NCBI GenBank assembly: GCA_025355645.1
Contig: JANXZG010000025.1
Coordinates: 1-64,000 of the forward strand
Length of the DNA stretch: 64,000 bases
Origin: Gammaproteobacteria bacterium
GTDB lineage: Bacteria; Pseudomonadota; Gammaproteobacteria; Steroidobacterales; Steroidobacteraceae
Reading direction: 5' to 3'
Shown here: piece by piece, positions 1 through 8,875 of the stretch
How the letters are laid out: each line of letters starts with the position of its first letter
Position numbering within the stretch: position 1 is the first letter of the stretch
The notes under the pieces: generated by a model
Database searches by the model: none
What the model was told of the DNA's origin: nothing
The model's input: only the letters and a program-made list of their open reading frames with translations
Position numbers and translations under genes: made by a program

Positions 1-1
1 C

Positions 2-589
2 ATGAAAACCCCGATCCTCGCTGTTGTCCTGGCAGTCGCCGTCGCGCACCCAGCGTTTGCGGCCCTGAAGCAGGGTGACGCAGCTCCCGACTTCTCGGCT
101 CAGGCATCGCTCGCCGGCAAAGCCTTTTCGTACTCCCTCGCCGGCGCGCGGGCGAAGGGCCCGGTAGTCGTGTACTTCTATCCGTCGGCCTTTACCGGCG
201 GCTGCAATATCCAGGCGCATGAGTTCGCCGAGAACATGGATAAATTCCAAGCGGCGGGAGCGAGCGTGATTGGCGTGTCCTTGGACAACATCACGCGGCT
301 GAACGACTTTTCCGCCGATCTCAAGTACTGCGCTGGTAAGGTTCCCGTCGCATCGGACGCGGATGGCAAGATTGCGGCCTCCTATCAGCTGAAGGTAGCC
401 CCCGAGGAACTTGGCGCCAAGGATTCGCGCGGCATCGAGATTGGCCACGGGTTCGCGGAACGCACGACCTTCATTGTATCCAGGGATGGAAAGATCGCAG
501 CGACGATCGGGGGCCTTGCGCCGGCGAAGAATGTCGAGAGTGCACTGGCCGCGGTCAAGGGAATCAGCGCAGCGGGCGCTAACAAATAA
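2..589 (+). CDS. Exported peroxiredoxin (AhpC/TSA, BCP-like)
   Basis: A thiol peroxidase of the thioredoxin fold that would reduce peroxides in the periplasm. Residues 1-20 form a Sec signal peptide ending in AFA, followed by an AhpC/TSA domain. The peroxidatic motif P-x3-T-x2-C is seen as PSAFTGGC with Cys68. Cys110 is the only other clear candidate for a resolving cysteine. The length of 195 residues is slightly above that of cytosolic BCP proteins, as expected for an exported form. The start codon is at the very edge of the window, so its promoter and any upstream operon partner are not visible. The aminotransferase gene follows after 47 bases. The family call is firm; the peroxide substrate is not determinable. 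Confidence 0.88.
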   Translation: MKTPILAVVLAVAVAHPAFAALKQGDAAPDFSAQASLAGKAFSYSLAGARAKGPVVVYFYPSAFTGGCNIQAHEFAENMDKFQAAGASVIGVSLDNITRLNDFSADLKYCAGKVPVASDADGKIAASYQLKVAPEELGAKDSRGIEIGHGFAERTTFIVSRDGKIAATIGGLAPAKNVESALAAVKGISAAGANK

Positions 590-636
590 GCGCAGAGGCG
601 CCGGAATAGCGGGTTCGGCCGCGGGCGAGGTCGGCA

Positions 637-1983
637 GTGGACCCGAGCGATCTTGCGAGCGCGCTGGCCGACGTCGAGAGTCGCTACCGCGCCAGGCATC
701 CGCACAGCGCGCGCCGCCATGCAAGCGCTAGATCGCACCTGCCGGGCGGCAACACCCACACGGTGCTCCATTACAGTCCCTTCCCGCTGACATTCGCCGC
801 TGGCCGGGGTAACCGGCTGACCGATATCGATGGGCTGGACTACCTCGACCTGCTGGGAGAATACTCGGCGGGTCTCTATGGGCATTCCAATCCGGTCGTC
901 CAGGCGGCGCTGCGGCAGGCGCTGGACGATGGGCTCGCGCTCGGCGGCCCCAATGTGTATGAAGCGCGGCTGGCCGAAGCAGTCTGCGCTCGCTTCCCAT
1001 CGATGAATCTGGTGCGCTTCACGAATTCTGGCACCGAAGCGAATCTGATGGCGCTGTCGATCGCGCGCGCGCGGTTGCCAGGTCGCACGCGCCTGATGGT
1101 ATTCGGCGGCGCATACCACGGCAGCGTTTTTCAATTTCGTCACGGCGGCGCCGCGCTTAATGCCCCGTTTGACTGGCTGATCGGTACCTACAATGACACC
1201 GAGGGCACGCGTGCGCAGCTGCGCTCGCACGGCGCATCGCTCGCCGCGGTTATCGTCGAGCCCATGCTCGGGGGCGGATGCATCGTCGGATCCGCAGAGT
1301 TTCTGGCCATGCTGCGTGATGAATGCACGGCAAGTGGCACGGTCTTGATCTTCGATGAAGTGATGACATCGCGCCTGTCGAGCGCTGGCAGGCAAGGGCT
1401 GCTCGGCATACGGCCCGACATGACGACGCTGGGAAAATACCTCGGCGGCGGGGCGAGCTTCGGTGCCTTCGGCGGCCGGCGCGACATTATGCAGCGCCTG
1501 GATCCGGCCGAACCGGAAGCGTTCAGTCATGCGGGGACGTTTAATAACAATGTGCTGTCCATGGCAGGCGGGCTTGCGGGACTGACGCAGGTATTCTCGG
1601 CAGCGGAAAGCTCGCGGATCAACGAACTCGGGGACCGGTTGCGTACGCGCCTCAATGAGATGGGGGCTGCACACCGGATGCCCTTCCAGGCGACTGGCGC
1701 AGGCTCGCTGATCGGGCTTCACTTCGCCGGCGGAATAATCCAGAACGGCGCTGATATCGAGCCGGCCGGGGTGAAAAGGCAGCATGCAAAAGCTCTACTC
1801 GAGGGTCTTTTCCACCTGGAGATGATCGATCGCGGCTACTATCTTGGCCGCCGGGGATTTATCTCCCTGTCCCTACCCACCACGGCTGCGGATTGCGAGG
1901 CCTTCGCGGCCGCAGTGGACCAATTCCTGGCCATTCGGGGTTCCTTGATACCGGTTGACCTGGCGGACTACGGTGGTCGATGA
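637..1983 (+). CDS. Class III PLP aminotransferase / glutamate-1-semialdehyde aminomutase-like
   Basis: A pyridoxal-phosphate enzyme of the class III (HemL-like) group, 448 residues, starting at a GTG. Visible landmarks are the cofactor phosphate region NSGTEANL near residues 130-137, the PLP-contacting Asp240 in IFDEV, and the Schiff-base lysine Lys267 in TLGKYLGGG. The HemL-like GxTFNNN region is present as GTFNNN. True HemL sits with porphyrin genes. Here the neighbours are a peroxiredoxin and an FMN protein, so this is more likely one of the many aminotransferases or mutases of unknown amino substrate. The family is clear from motifs; the substrate is not. Confidence 0.85.
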   Translation: MDPSDLASALADVESRYRARHPHSARRHASARSHLPGGNTHTVLHYSPFPLTFAAGRGNRLTDIDGLDYLDLLGEYSAGLYGHSNPVVQAALRQALDDGLALGGPNVYEARLAEAVCARFPSMNLVRFTNSGTEANLMALSIARARLPGRTRLMVFGGAYHGSVFQFRHGGAALNAPFDWLIGTYNDTEGTRAQLRSHGASLAAVIVEPMLGGGCIVGSAEFLAMLRDECTASGTVLIFDEVMTSRLSSAGRQGLLGIRPDMTTLGKYLGGGASFGAFGGRRDIMQRLDPAEPEAFSHAGTFNNNVLSMAGGLAGLTQVFSAAESSRINELGDRLRTRLNEMGAAHRMPFQATGAGSLIGLHFAGGIIQNGADIEPAGVKRQHAKALLEGLFHLEMIDRGYYLGRRGFISLSLPTTAADCEAFAAAVDQFLAIRGSLIPVDLADYGGR

Positions 1984-2031
1984 TCCGCGGGACATTTCAT
2001 CGCGCCAGTTACAACCCCCAGGGGATCCTGA

Positions 2032-2661
2032 ATGTACGTTCCAGAGCATTTTCGCGAAACCAGAATTGAGGTGCTTCAGGCTCTGATCGATCAGCATCCG
2101 CTGGCTACGCTCGTAGCGATGACTGGCGCGGGGGTGACGGCGAATCACATCCCGATGCGTGCAAAGTTAGAGGAGGGTGGGCGAGGGCGCCTGCGCGGCC
2201 ATATTGCCCGTGGCAACACGCTTTGGCGCGAGCTCAAGGAAGACTCTCCGGTGCTTGCGATTTTCATGGGTTCCGACCACTACATTTCACCGGTCTGGTA
2301 TCCGAGCAAGCAGCAAAACCCCAAGACCGTGCCGACCTGGAATTACGCGACCGTGCACCTGCAGGGCACCATCCACTTCATCCATGAGGCGAGCTGGCTG
2401 CGGGAGTTTGTGACTGAACTGACCGACGTTCACGAGCAGGGCCGCCCGCAGCGCTGGCATATCAGCGATGCGCCCGCCGACTATATCGATGCGATGCTGC
2501 GCGCTATCGTCGGGTTTGAAATCGAGGTCACCGGCATCACGGGAAAATCCAAGGGCAGCCAGAACCGCCCCGAAAAAGATCGCGCCGGCGTTCGCGCGGG
2601 CCTCGGCGCGGATGGCCGAAATGCTCTGGCAATTGCCGAGATCGCACCGGGTGCAAAGTAA
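2032..2661 (+). CDS. PaiB-family FMN-binding negative transcriptional regulator
   Basis: Matches the PaiB / FMN-binding split-barrel family, annotated after Bacillus PaiB, which lowers expression of degradative enzymes and sporulation genes. The characteristic start MYVPEHF, the segment GSDHYISPVWYPSK and the following VPTWNY (about residues 80-105) are typical. The length of 209 residues is usual for the family. An AGGGGA ribosome-binding site precedes the ATG. The gene lies 48 bases after the aminotransferase and 8 bases before the DUF418 gene, so the three may be co-transcribed. No separate DNA-binding domain is visible, so enzymatic FMN-linked activity is equally possible. Confidence 0.85.
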   Translation: MYVPEHFRETRIEVLQALIDQHPLATLVAMTGAGVTANHIPMRAKLEEGGRGRLRGHIARGNTLWRELKEDSPVLAIFMGSDHYISPVWYPSKQQNPKTVPTWNYATVHLQGTIHFIHEASWLREFVTELTDVHEQGRPQRWHISDAPADYIDAMLRAIVGFEIEVTGITGKSKGSQNRPEKDRAGVRAGLGADGRNALAIAEIAPGAK

Positions 2662-2669
2662 AACGTCCG

Positions 2670-4007
2670 ATGCTTGCCCAGGAACATTTCGCCGGGGCGC
2701 CAGCCCTCGCTCCGGCCCGTGCGGACGAGCGCAATTGTGGGCTTGATTCGGTCCGGGGTTTCGCCCTGCTCGGCATCCTGCTGCTGAATATCTGCGCGTT
2801 TGGACTGCCTAGCGCAGCCTACGTAAACCCAGCACCGGCCGGAGGCGCCACGGGCCCAAACTTGCTGCTGTGGGCGCTAATTACGGTGCTGGCAGATGGC
2901 AAGATGCGCGCCATTTTCTCGCTGACTTTCGGCGCCAGCGTCTATCTGCTGGTCGACCGGCTCTGCCGCAAAGGCGCTGGCGCTGATGCGGCGGATATTC
3001 ATTATCGGCGCATGTTGTGGCTGATGCTGTTCGGAATACTCCACGCCTACCTGATCTGGTGGGGCGATATTCTGTATTACTACGCCAGCCTGGGCCTGGT
3101 CCTGTATCCGTTGCGCAAGCTCTCGGCGCGCACGTTGCTGATCTTTGCCGGGATACTCGGGGTGGGATTGTCGGTACTGCCGATAGCCTACCAACAACAT
3201 CTGCACGCACAACGTTCCGAGTATGTGCGGATTCAGGCCGACGTGGATGCGGGCAAGGAGCTGAGCGCGCAGCAGCAGGAAACAAAGAAGGACTGGGAAG
3301 ACGTTCTCAAGAGTATGACTCCGTCTGCGCAGGACCTGAAGCTCGAAACCGATGCGCACCTGGGGAGCTACCTTGGGCTGCTGCAGTATCGAGCCAAGGA
3401 TGTCTTCCACGGTCACAGCGCGCCGCTGTACTTCCCGTTTCCCTGGTTCGATATCCTGAGCATGATGCTGGTCGGGATCGTAATGATGAAGACGGGCGTG
3501 CTGCTCGCCCAGCGATCCACGAAGTTCTACCTCTGGATGGCGCTGTTATCCTTCAGCATCGGCCTGTCTGCAAACGCTTGGAGCGTCTGGGTATGCATTC
3601 GGAATAAATTCGCGCTCGAGTCGCTGATTTTGTCCAACGCGACGTACGAATTGGGGCGCTTCACGGCATTCGGCTATATTGCGCTGCTGATGGTCGCCAT
3701 CCGCTGCGGCGCGCTGCGCCGGCTCACCGCCAGCCTGGCAAACGTCGGACAGATGGCTTTCACCAATTACATCCTGACATCACTGATCTGCACGACCATT
3801 TTTGAGGGCTACGGATTTGCCTTGTTCGGCAAGCTGCAGCGTTATGAGCTGTACGCGATCGTTCCGTTCGTCTGGCTGGTCATTCTTGTCATCAGCCCGA
3901 TCTGGCTACGCCACTTTCGCTTTGGTCCGCTCGAGTGGGTATGGCGCTCGCTGACCTATGGGAAAAGACAAGCGTTCAGGCTGCCAGCGCCGGCCCCATT
4001 ACCGTAG
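2670..4007 (+). CDS. DUF418 / YeiB-like polytopic membrane protein
   Basis: An inner-membrane protein of 445 residues with about eight hydrophobic segments. After a short cytosolic tail comes the hallmark sequence GLDSVRGFALLGILLLNI (about residues 27-44), which marks the DUF418/YeiB family related to the heparan-acetyltransferase fold. The C-terminal DUF418 domain contains the conserved GQMAFTNYILTSLICT stretch. A hydrophilic, Gln-rich loop lies near residues 170-230. Members are thought to be membrane acyltransferases or transporters, but no role is established for most of them. It begins 8 bases after the PaiB-like gene and its 3' end overlaps the convergent doxX-like gene by 9 bases. Confidence 0.85.
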   Translation: MLAQEHFAGAPALAPARADERNCGLDSVRGFALLGILLLNICAFGLPSAAYVNPAPAGGATGPNLLLWALITVLADGKMRAIFSLTFGASVYLLVDRLCRKGAGADAADIHYRRMLWLMLFGILHAYLIWWGDILYYYASLGLVLYPLRKLSARTLLIFAGILGVGLSVLPIAYQQHLHAQRSEYVRIQADVDAGKELSAQQQETKKDWEDVLKSMTPSAQDLKLETDAHLGSYLGLLQYRAKDVFHGHSAPLYFPFPWFDILSMMLVGIVMMKTGVLLAQRSTKFYLWMALLSFSIGLSANAWSVWVCIRNKFALESLILSNATYELGRFTAFGYIALLMVAIRCGALRRLTASLANVGQMAFTNYILTSLICTTIFEGYGFALFGKLQRYELYAIVPFVWLVILVISPIWLRHFRFGPLEWVWRSLTYGKRQAFRLPAPAPLP

Positions 4008-4394
4008 GGCTGCGTCGACGCTGAATCGCCCGGCGCCATTTGCCATCAAGAACAGAAAGCCGCCCGCCAGCCCAAAGTCCTTAAGCAGCATGATCTGTTG
4101 CATTTGGTCGGGCGAGCCGGCGTGAAACAGCAGCGCCGCGACGATGCTGAAGCCCGCGAGCAGCAGCGCAATCGGCCGGGTGAACAAGCCGATGATGATC
4201 GCGATACCGCCGCCCAGCTCGAGCAAAATCACCAGGGGCAACAGGCCGCCGGGCACACCGGCATGCTGCATGTAGGCTTGCGTACCGGCGTAAGCGCCGA
4301 TTTTCTCCCAGCCTGCCAGCACGAACGGGATGCTGATCAATAGGCGGCCAACGAGCTCAGCATACGGCTTCAGTGAGTCAAATAGGCTATTCAT
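3999..4394 (-). CDS. DoxX family membrane protein
   Basis: A small four-helix inner-membrane protein (131 residues) of the DoxX/DoxD family, often found with redox and quinone-detoxifying enzymes. The sequence shows LLISIPFVLAGWEKI, then a Gly/Ile-rich helix LELGGGIAIIIGL, FSIVAALLFH, and the family-typical LLKDFGLAGGFLFL. I placed the start at the internal ATG because it has a clear GGGAG ribosome-binding site; an upstream in-frame start at 4427 would overlap the azoreductase. It lies about 30 bases behind the azoreductase gene in the same direction. This pairing (azoR-doxX next to a LysR regulator) fits an electrophile- or quinone-responsive unit. Confidence 0.88.
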   Translation of the reverse strand: MNSLFDSLKPYAELVGRLLISIPFVLAGWEKIGAYAGTQAYMQHAGVPGGLLPLVILLELGGGIAIIIGLFTRPIALLLAGFSIVAALLFHAGSPDQMQQIMLLKDFGLAGGFLFLMANGAGRFSVDAALR

Positions 4395-4423
4395 TGTGTT
4401 TTCTCCCTGCGCAGTGGTAACAC

Positions 4424-5029
4424 TCATGCGGCGAGGCGCGCGATGTGCGCGCCCGCCCTCGCCAGACCCGCCTCCTTGCTTTGCGGGCCCATGTTCAGGC
4501 CCTCAGCGTACACAAATTCCACGTCCACAATGCCGAGAAAGCGCAGGAAATCGCGCACATAGCTGGTCTGCGTATCGAGCGGCGTGCCCGCGTAGACGCC
4601 GCCACGCGCCGCAAAAACATAGGCCTTCTTGCCGGTCAGCAGTCCCTTTGGACCCTGTTCGGTATAGGCAAAGGTCACACCGGCGCGTGCAATGTGATCG
4701 AAGTAGGCCTTCAGCTGTGACGGCACCCCGAAGTTGTACATCGGCAGGCCGATCACAATCACGCTGGCCTCCTTCAGTTCGCGAATCAGCTGGTCGGAAT
4801 ATTCGACGATCGCGTGCTGAGCGGCGCTACGCTGCTCGGGCTTCGCAATGAATGCCCCAAAGCGCTCGGCGTTCAGATGCGGCACGGGTTCGGCCGCGGC
4901 GACGTCGCGCACGAGGATGGTCGCGTCCGGGTGACGGTCCTTGAAAGTGGCGACGAACTGATTCGCCAGCTGGCTCGACTGGCCATTGCCATTGTGGATA
5001 CTGGCGTTGATCTGCAAAAGGGTGGTCAT
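4424..5029 (-). CDS. azoR: FMN-dependent NADH-azoreductase
   Basis: A flavodoxin-fold quinone/azo reductase of the AzoR family, 201 residues. It carries the N-terminal phosphate-binding loop region MTTLLQINASIHNGNGQSS, the flavin segment PMYNFGVPSQLKAYFDHIAR (about residues 95-115) and the FAARGGVY loop. The ATG chosen has an AAGGAGAG site; a longer reading to 5134 would run through the AT-rich divergent promoter and is unlikely. The enzyme reduces quinones, nitroaromatics or azo compounds with NADH in the cytosol. It is divergent from the LysR gene at 5149, the usual arrangement for LysR control of an oxidoreductase. Confidence 0.9.
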   Translation of the reverse strand: MTTLLQINASIHNGNGQSSQLANQFVATFKDRHPDATILVRDVAAAEPVPHLNAERFGAFIAKPEQRSAAQHAIVEYSDQLIRELKEASVIVIGLPMYNFGVPSQLKAYFDHIARAGVTFAYTEQGPKGLLTGKKAYVFAARGGVYAGTPLDTQTSYVRDFLRFLGIVDVEFVYAEGLNMGPQSKEAGLARAGAHIARLAA

Positions 5030-5148
5030 GTCATCTCTCCTTGGGGCCGCAGGGAAACTGCTTATTGCGGCTGCAGCATTAAAGTATTGATTGAGTAGAT
5101 ATAAAAGTACAAAATTGAGCGTATATACATTCATTTATTAGATAATTT
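5030..5148. promoter_or_regulatory. Divergent azoR / LysR control region
   Basis: This 119-base gap between divergent start codons is strikingly AT-rich near the LysR gene compared with its surroundings. It contains several T-rich and A-rich helical repeats and the short palindrome gtatatac, suited to LysR-type T-N11-A boxes. A weak 6-base inverted repeat (gccgca / tgcggc) lies in the azoR leader. It most likely holds both promoters and the autoregulatory LysR site. I cannot single out one convincing -35/-10 pair on either strand. Confidence 0.45.
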
Positions 5149-6057
5149 ATGGCTAACCCGCGGATTTCATTGGAACATTGGCGAGCTTTAATGACAGTCG
5201 TTGATGCCGGCGGCTACGCCCAGGCCGCCATCGCACTGCATAAGAGTCAGTCCGCAGTCACTTACGCGGTTAAGAAGCTCGAAGCGTTGCTCGGGGTGCA
5301 GGTGTTCAAGGTGGTTGGCCGCAGGGCCCATCTCACCTCCACGGGTGAGGTCCTGTACCGGCGCGCCAAGGCGCTGCTTGAGGAAGCGGGGGCGCTCGAA
5401 GGCGCGGCCGCTGTCCTTGCGGCCGGTTGGGAGGCGGAATTGCGGCTGGCGGTGGAGATCATCTTTCCCACTTGGCTGCTGCTCGAATGTCTTGCGCGCT
5501 TCGCCCTGGAACGGCCGCAGACCCGGATCGAGCTGTATGAGACCGTGCTCAGCGGCACCGAGGAAGCGCTGGTGCAGCGGAAAGTGAACCTGGCGATCTG
5601 CTCGCAGGTCCCCGCCGGGTTTGGTGGCGATCTGCTGATGCGACTGCGCTTCGTCGCAGCGGCACATCCAGAGCATCCCTTGTTCAAGCTGGGCCGCGAG
5701 CTGAGGCTGCAGGATCTGCGCAAGCACCGTCACCTCGTGATCCGCGATAGCGGCAGCCAACGCAACAGCATGACCTGGCTCGGCGCCGAACAGCGCTGGG
5801 CATTTAGCAACAAGGCAACGTCGATACACGCGGCTGTCATGGGACTTGGATTCGCGTGGTACGCGGAGGAAACCATACGCGGCGAACTCGACAGTGGGCT
5901 GCTAAAAGCGCTGCCGCTACGCGAGGGGAGCGAGCGCTTCGGGGATTTATACCTCGTGCACGCCGATCGGGATTACGCGGGACCTGGAGCCTTGCGCCTG
6001 GCCGAGATCATTCGCGAGCGCGTCGCGCGCCACCCCGTCAGTGGCCGCCTGGACTGA
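5149..6057 (+). CDS. LysR-family transcriptional regulator
   Basis: A 302-residue LysR regulator. The winged helix-turn-helix is at residues 5-64, with the typical HKSQSAVTYAVKKLEALLGV recognition region, followed by a coiled linker and a periplasmic-binding-like effector domain (about residues 90-295). It is divergent from the azoreductase-doxX pair and probably regulates that pair, and itself, through the 119-base spacer. The effector is unknown; quinones or aromatic electrophiles are plausible from the neighbours. Its 3' end overlaps the convergent alkyltransferase-like gene by 20 bases. Confidence 0.93.
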   Translation: MANPRISLEHWRALMTVVDAGGYAQAAIALHKSQSAVTYAVKKLEALLGVQVFKVVGRRAHLTSTGEVLYRRAKALLEEAGALEGAAAVLAAGWEAELRLAVEIIFPTWLLLECLARFALERPQTRIELYETVLSGTEEALVQRKVNLAICSQVPAGFGGDLLMRLRFVAAAHPEHPLFKLGRELRLQDLRKHRHLVIRDSGSQRNSMTWLGAEQRWAFSNKATSIHAAVMGLGFAWYAEETIRGELDSGLLKALPLREGSERFGDLYLVHADRDYAGPGALRLAEIIRERVARHPVSGRLD

Positions 6058-6445
6058 ATAGCTCCGCCATGCAGCTGAGATCCACGCGCCCGGCGCGGGA
6101 GGCCACGCCCTCGGCGCGCAGGCGCCTGGCCTGCTCGCGGTAATGCCGCGAGGATTTATCAAAGACGATGCGCCCGCCCGCACCAAGGACCCGGTGCCAG
6201 GGCAGGTTCATTTCATCTGACGCCACTCGTAGCGCCAATCCTGCCAGGCGTGCACGGCCCGGCAGGCCAGCGGCCCGTGCCACGGCGCCATAAGTCGACA
6301 CCTGCCCGCGCGGGATCGTGCACACCACTTCCCAGATCGCCTGGATCCCGGGGTTAACTTCGACGGCCGCGGGCCGGCGCGAACCTGGGCCCTTGGCGCG
6401 CCGCGGCAGGAACATGTCAAGCAATGTTTTACCGGAACGCGGCAT
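6038..6445 (-). CDS. Alkyltransferase-like protein (ATL, MGMT fold without active Cys)
   Basis: A small DNA-binding protein with the C-terminal domain of O6-alkylguanine-DNA alkyltransferases. The region IPRGQVSTYGAVARAAGLPG holds the HTH. In place of the catalytic P-C-H-R it has P82-W83-H84-R85, the Cys-to-Trp change typical of ATL proteins such as E. coli YbaZ. ATL proteins bind alkylated guanine and recruit nucleotide excision repair rather than accepting the alkyl group. The start is uncertain: ATG at 6445 leaves 45 bases to the divergent polB gene; ATG at 6415 is the alternative. A basic, low-complexity stretch (about residues 15-28) precedes the domain. Confidence 0.88.
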   Translation of the reverse strand: MPRSGKTLLDMFLPRRAKGPGSRRPAAVEVNPGIQAIWEVVCTIPRGQVSTYGAVARAAGLPGRARLAGLALRVASDEMNLPWHRVLGAGGRIVFDKSSRHYREQARRLRAEGVASRAGRVDLSCMAELFSPGGH

Positions 6446-6490
6446 GAACGCAGCGTGCCATAGCTTGTACTGGTAGCGCAAAATGGACCG

Positions 6491-8851
6491 GTGAGCAAAG
6501 TTCGCGGTTTCATTCTGCAGGCCAGCTACCGGGTCATCCCGCAGCAGGGTGGGCACCGTGCCCCGGTGGTGCATCTGTATGGCCGCCTCGAGGACGGCGG
6601 TACGTTCCTGGTGCGCGATGACCGGCAGCGGCCACATTTTTTTATTGCTGCAAGCGACGAGGAGCGGGTGCTCGGCTTATCAGGGCCGGAATCCAAGCAG
6701 AGTAACAAGCGCACTTTCAGTGGCGCGCGCGTCAACCAAATCGAGGTGGGCACCCCTTCGGAGGTGCCCGCGGTGCGGGACCGTCTGCATGCGGCGGGCA
6801 TCGGCACCTACGAGGCGGACGTGCGCTTCGCGCTGCGTTACCTGATCGAGCGTGGCATCAAGGGTGCCTGCGAAATTGACGGGGAGGCCGTTGCCGGTCT
6901 GGGCATCACCTGGCTGTTCAACAACCCCTCGCTACGGCCAGCTACCGTGAAGGTGAATCCTCGCGTGCTCTCGTTCGACATCGAAACCAATCCCCGCAAT
7001 GAACGGCTGCTGGCGATATCCTTGTATGCGCCGGGCATCGATGAGGTGCTGATCGTCGATGGCAGCGATCGCGCGATGCCGCAAATGGCCATCCGCTGCG
7101 GCGATGAATTTACCGCGCTGGAAGCTTTTTGCGAGCGTATCCGGCGCCTCGATCCGGATGTGCTGACCGGCTGGAATATCATCGATTTTGACCTGTCGGT
7201 GCTACAGCGCGTCGCTGCGCGCGTGGGGCATCCGTTCCTTCTGGGACGGGACCACGGCGCGACGCGGATCCGCAAGGCCGAAGGCTACTTTGGCAGCGGC
7301 CAGGCCAGCATCCCCGGCCGCCTCGTGCTCGACGGAATTGACCTGCTGCGCGGCGCATTTGTCCGCATGGACGACTATTCGCTCGATGCGGTTGCGCGCG
7401 AGGTCCTCGGCGAAGGTAAGGCCCTCAGCGGGGAGGTGCAGGATCGCGTGGCGGAGATCACGCATAACTACCGCCATGACCTGACGGCATTCGCGTTGTA
7501 CGCCCGCACCGATGCCAGGCTCGCCTTCGAGATCGTCGCTAGGCTCGATGTCATACCGCTAGCCTTTGCGAGAAGCCAGCTCACCGGCATGACGCCGGAC
7601 CGGGTGGCGGCGAGCATTGCATCGTTCGATTTTTTGTACCTTAGCGAACTGTGGAAGCTCGGCATCGTGGCGCCGAGCGTCGGCTCAGGCGATGGCGGCG
7701 ACGGCGCCCCGCAGCAGGGCGGGCACGTGCTCGAACCGTTGACGGGGCTGCACCAGAATGTCTGGGTATTCGACTTCAAGAGCCTGTATCCGAGCCTGAT
7801 ACGCACGTTTAACATCGATCCACTATCCTACGTGGCGCACCCGGCACCGGAGGTTGATCTGATTCGCACACCCGCCGGTGCATTTGGCCGCGAGCCGGCA
7901 ATCCTGCCGGGCATGCTCGATGATTTGTTTCCGCGTCGCGAGGCCGCTAAACACAATGGCGATGCCGTTGCATCGCATGCGATCAAGATCCTGATGAACT
8001 CCTTCTACGGAGTGCTCGGCACCTCCGCATGCCGCTTCTATAATCCGGCGCTCGCGAACTCGATCACCGGCATGGGCAAGGAGATCCTGCTGTGGTCGAA
8101 GGGATGGTTTGAAGCCGCCGGCTTGCGCGTGCTGTATGGCGATACCGACAGCCTGTTTGTCCAGTCGCAGGGCGGCGAGCCGGCGCAGCTGCATGAGCAG
8201 GGTCAGCGGCTGGCGACATCGTTGAATGGCGATCTTGCCGCGTACGTCGACCAGCAGTGGCGAGTGCCGAGCCGCCTTGAGCTGCAATGCGAGAAGCTGT
8301 ACCTGAAGCTGTTCCTGCCTCATTCACGCCACAGCACGCGCGGTGCAAGCAAGCGCTACGCCGGCCTGCGGCATGGCGACAGTCTCGACAACGTCGAATT
8401 CATCGGAATGGAGGTCGTACGCCGCGACTGGACCGCGCTAGCGAAGCAGGTGCAACGCGAATTGTATCAGCGGCTCTTTACCGACCAGGCGGTCGATGCC
8501 TATCTCGCAGAAGTTGTGCGCAGGGTGCGCGCGGGCCTGATGGACGATGCCCTGGTGTATCGCAAGAATTTGCGCAAGCATACGGATGAATACACCGCGA
8601 CGACCCCGCCGCATGTGGTTGCTGCGCGAAAATCCACGCTGCCGCCGGGCCGGCTGGTCAGCTATGTCATGACGAGCGCGGGACCCGAGCCACTTGATCA
8701 CATCGAGCATCCACTCGATCGCGAACACTATGTGCTGAAGCAGGTAAAACCCGTGGCGGAGCCTGTGCTTGAGACGCTGGGACTTGATTTCGAGCAGGTG
8801 ATCGGCGATAGCCGCCAGATCGAGCTGTATCCGGCGCGCGACGAGTGCTAG
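6491..8851 (+). CDS. polB: DNA polymerase II (family B)
   Basis: A full-length 786-residue family B polymerase, starting at GTG. Exonuclease motif I is SFDIETN (Asp163, Glu165) and Exo III is Y337-x3-D341. Polymerase motif A is DFKSLYPS (428-435), motif B is K499 to NSFYG (503-507) and motif C is DTDS (551-554), all intact. This matches the bacterial polymerase II used for damage bypass and replication restart. It is divergent from an alkylation-damage sensor, which makes a small DNA-repair neighbourhood. I see no clear LexA-type box in the 45-base spacer. Confidence 0.95.
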   Translation: MSKVRGFILQASYRVIPQQGGHRAPVVHLYGRLEDGGTFLVRDDRQRPHFFIAASDEERVLGLSGPESKQSNKRTFSGARVNQIEVGTPSEVPAVRDRLHAAGIGTYEADVRFALRYLIERGIKGACEIDGEAVAGLGITWLFNNPSLRPATVKVNPRVLSFDIETNPRNERLLAISLYAPGIDEVLIVDGSDRAMPQMAIRCGDEFTALEAFCERIRRLDPDVLTGWNIIDFDLSVLQRVAARVGHPFLLGRDHGATRIRKAEGYFGSGQASIPGRLVLDGIDLLRGAFVRMDDYSLDAVAREVLGEGKALSGEVQDRVAEITHNYRHDLTAFALYARTDARLAFEIVARLDVIPLAFARSQLTGMTPDRVAASIASFDFLYLSELWKLGIVAPSVGSGDGGDGAPQQGGHVLEPLTGLHQNVWVFDFKSLYPSLIRTFNIDPLSYVAHPAPEVDLIRTPAGAFGREPAILPGMLDDLFPRREAAKHNGDAVASHAIKILMNSFYGVLGTSACRFYNPALANSITGMGKEILLWSKGWFEAAGLRVLYGDTDSLFVQSQGGEPAQLHEQGQRLATSLNGDLAAYVDQQWRVPSRLELQCEKLYLKLFLPHSRHSTRGASKRYAGLRHGDSLDNVEFIGMEVVRRDWTALAKQVQRELYQRLFTDQAVDAYLAEVVRRVRAGLMDDALVYRKNLRKHTDEYTATTPPHVVAARKSTLPPGRLVSYVMTSAGPEPLDHIEHPLDREHYVLKQVKPVAEPVLETLGLDFEQVIGDSRQIELYPARDEC

Positions 8852-8875
8852 CGCCGTTTGCGCCATGCGCTGGGG

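Noticed and set aside
385..1785. Long minus-strand open frame opposite the aminotransferase gene
   Set aside because: It is antisense to a gene with intact catalytic motifs, is Arg/Ala/His-rich without a recognisable domain, and is a normal by-product of GC-rich codon bias.
637..1983. The aminotransferase as the haem-biosynthetic hemL
   Set aside because: The sequence is only HemL-like and has no porphyrin neighbours; a general class III aminotransferase call is safer.
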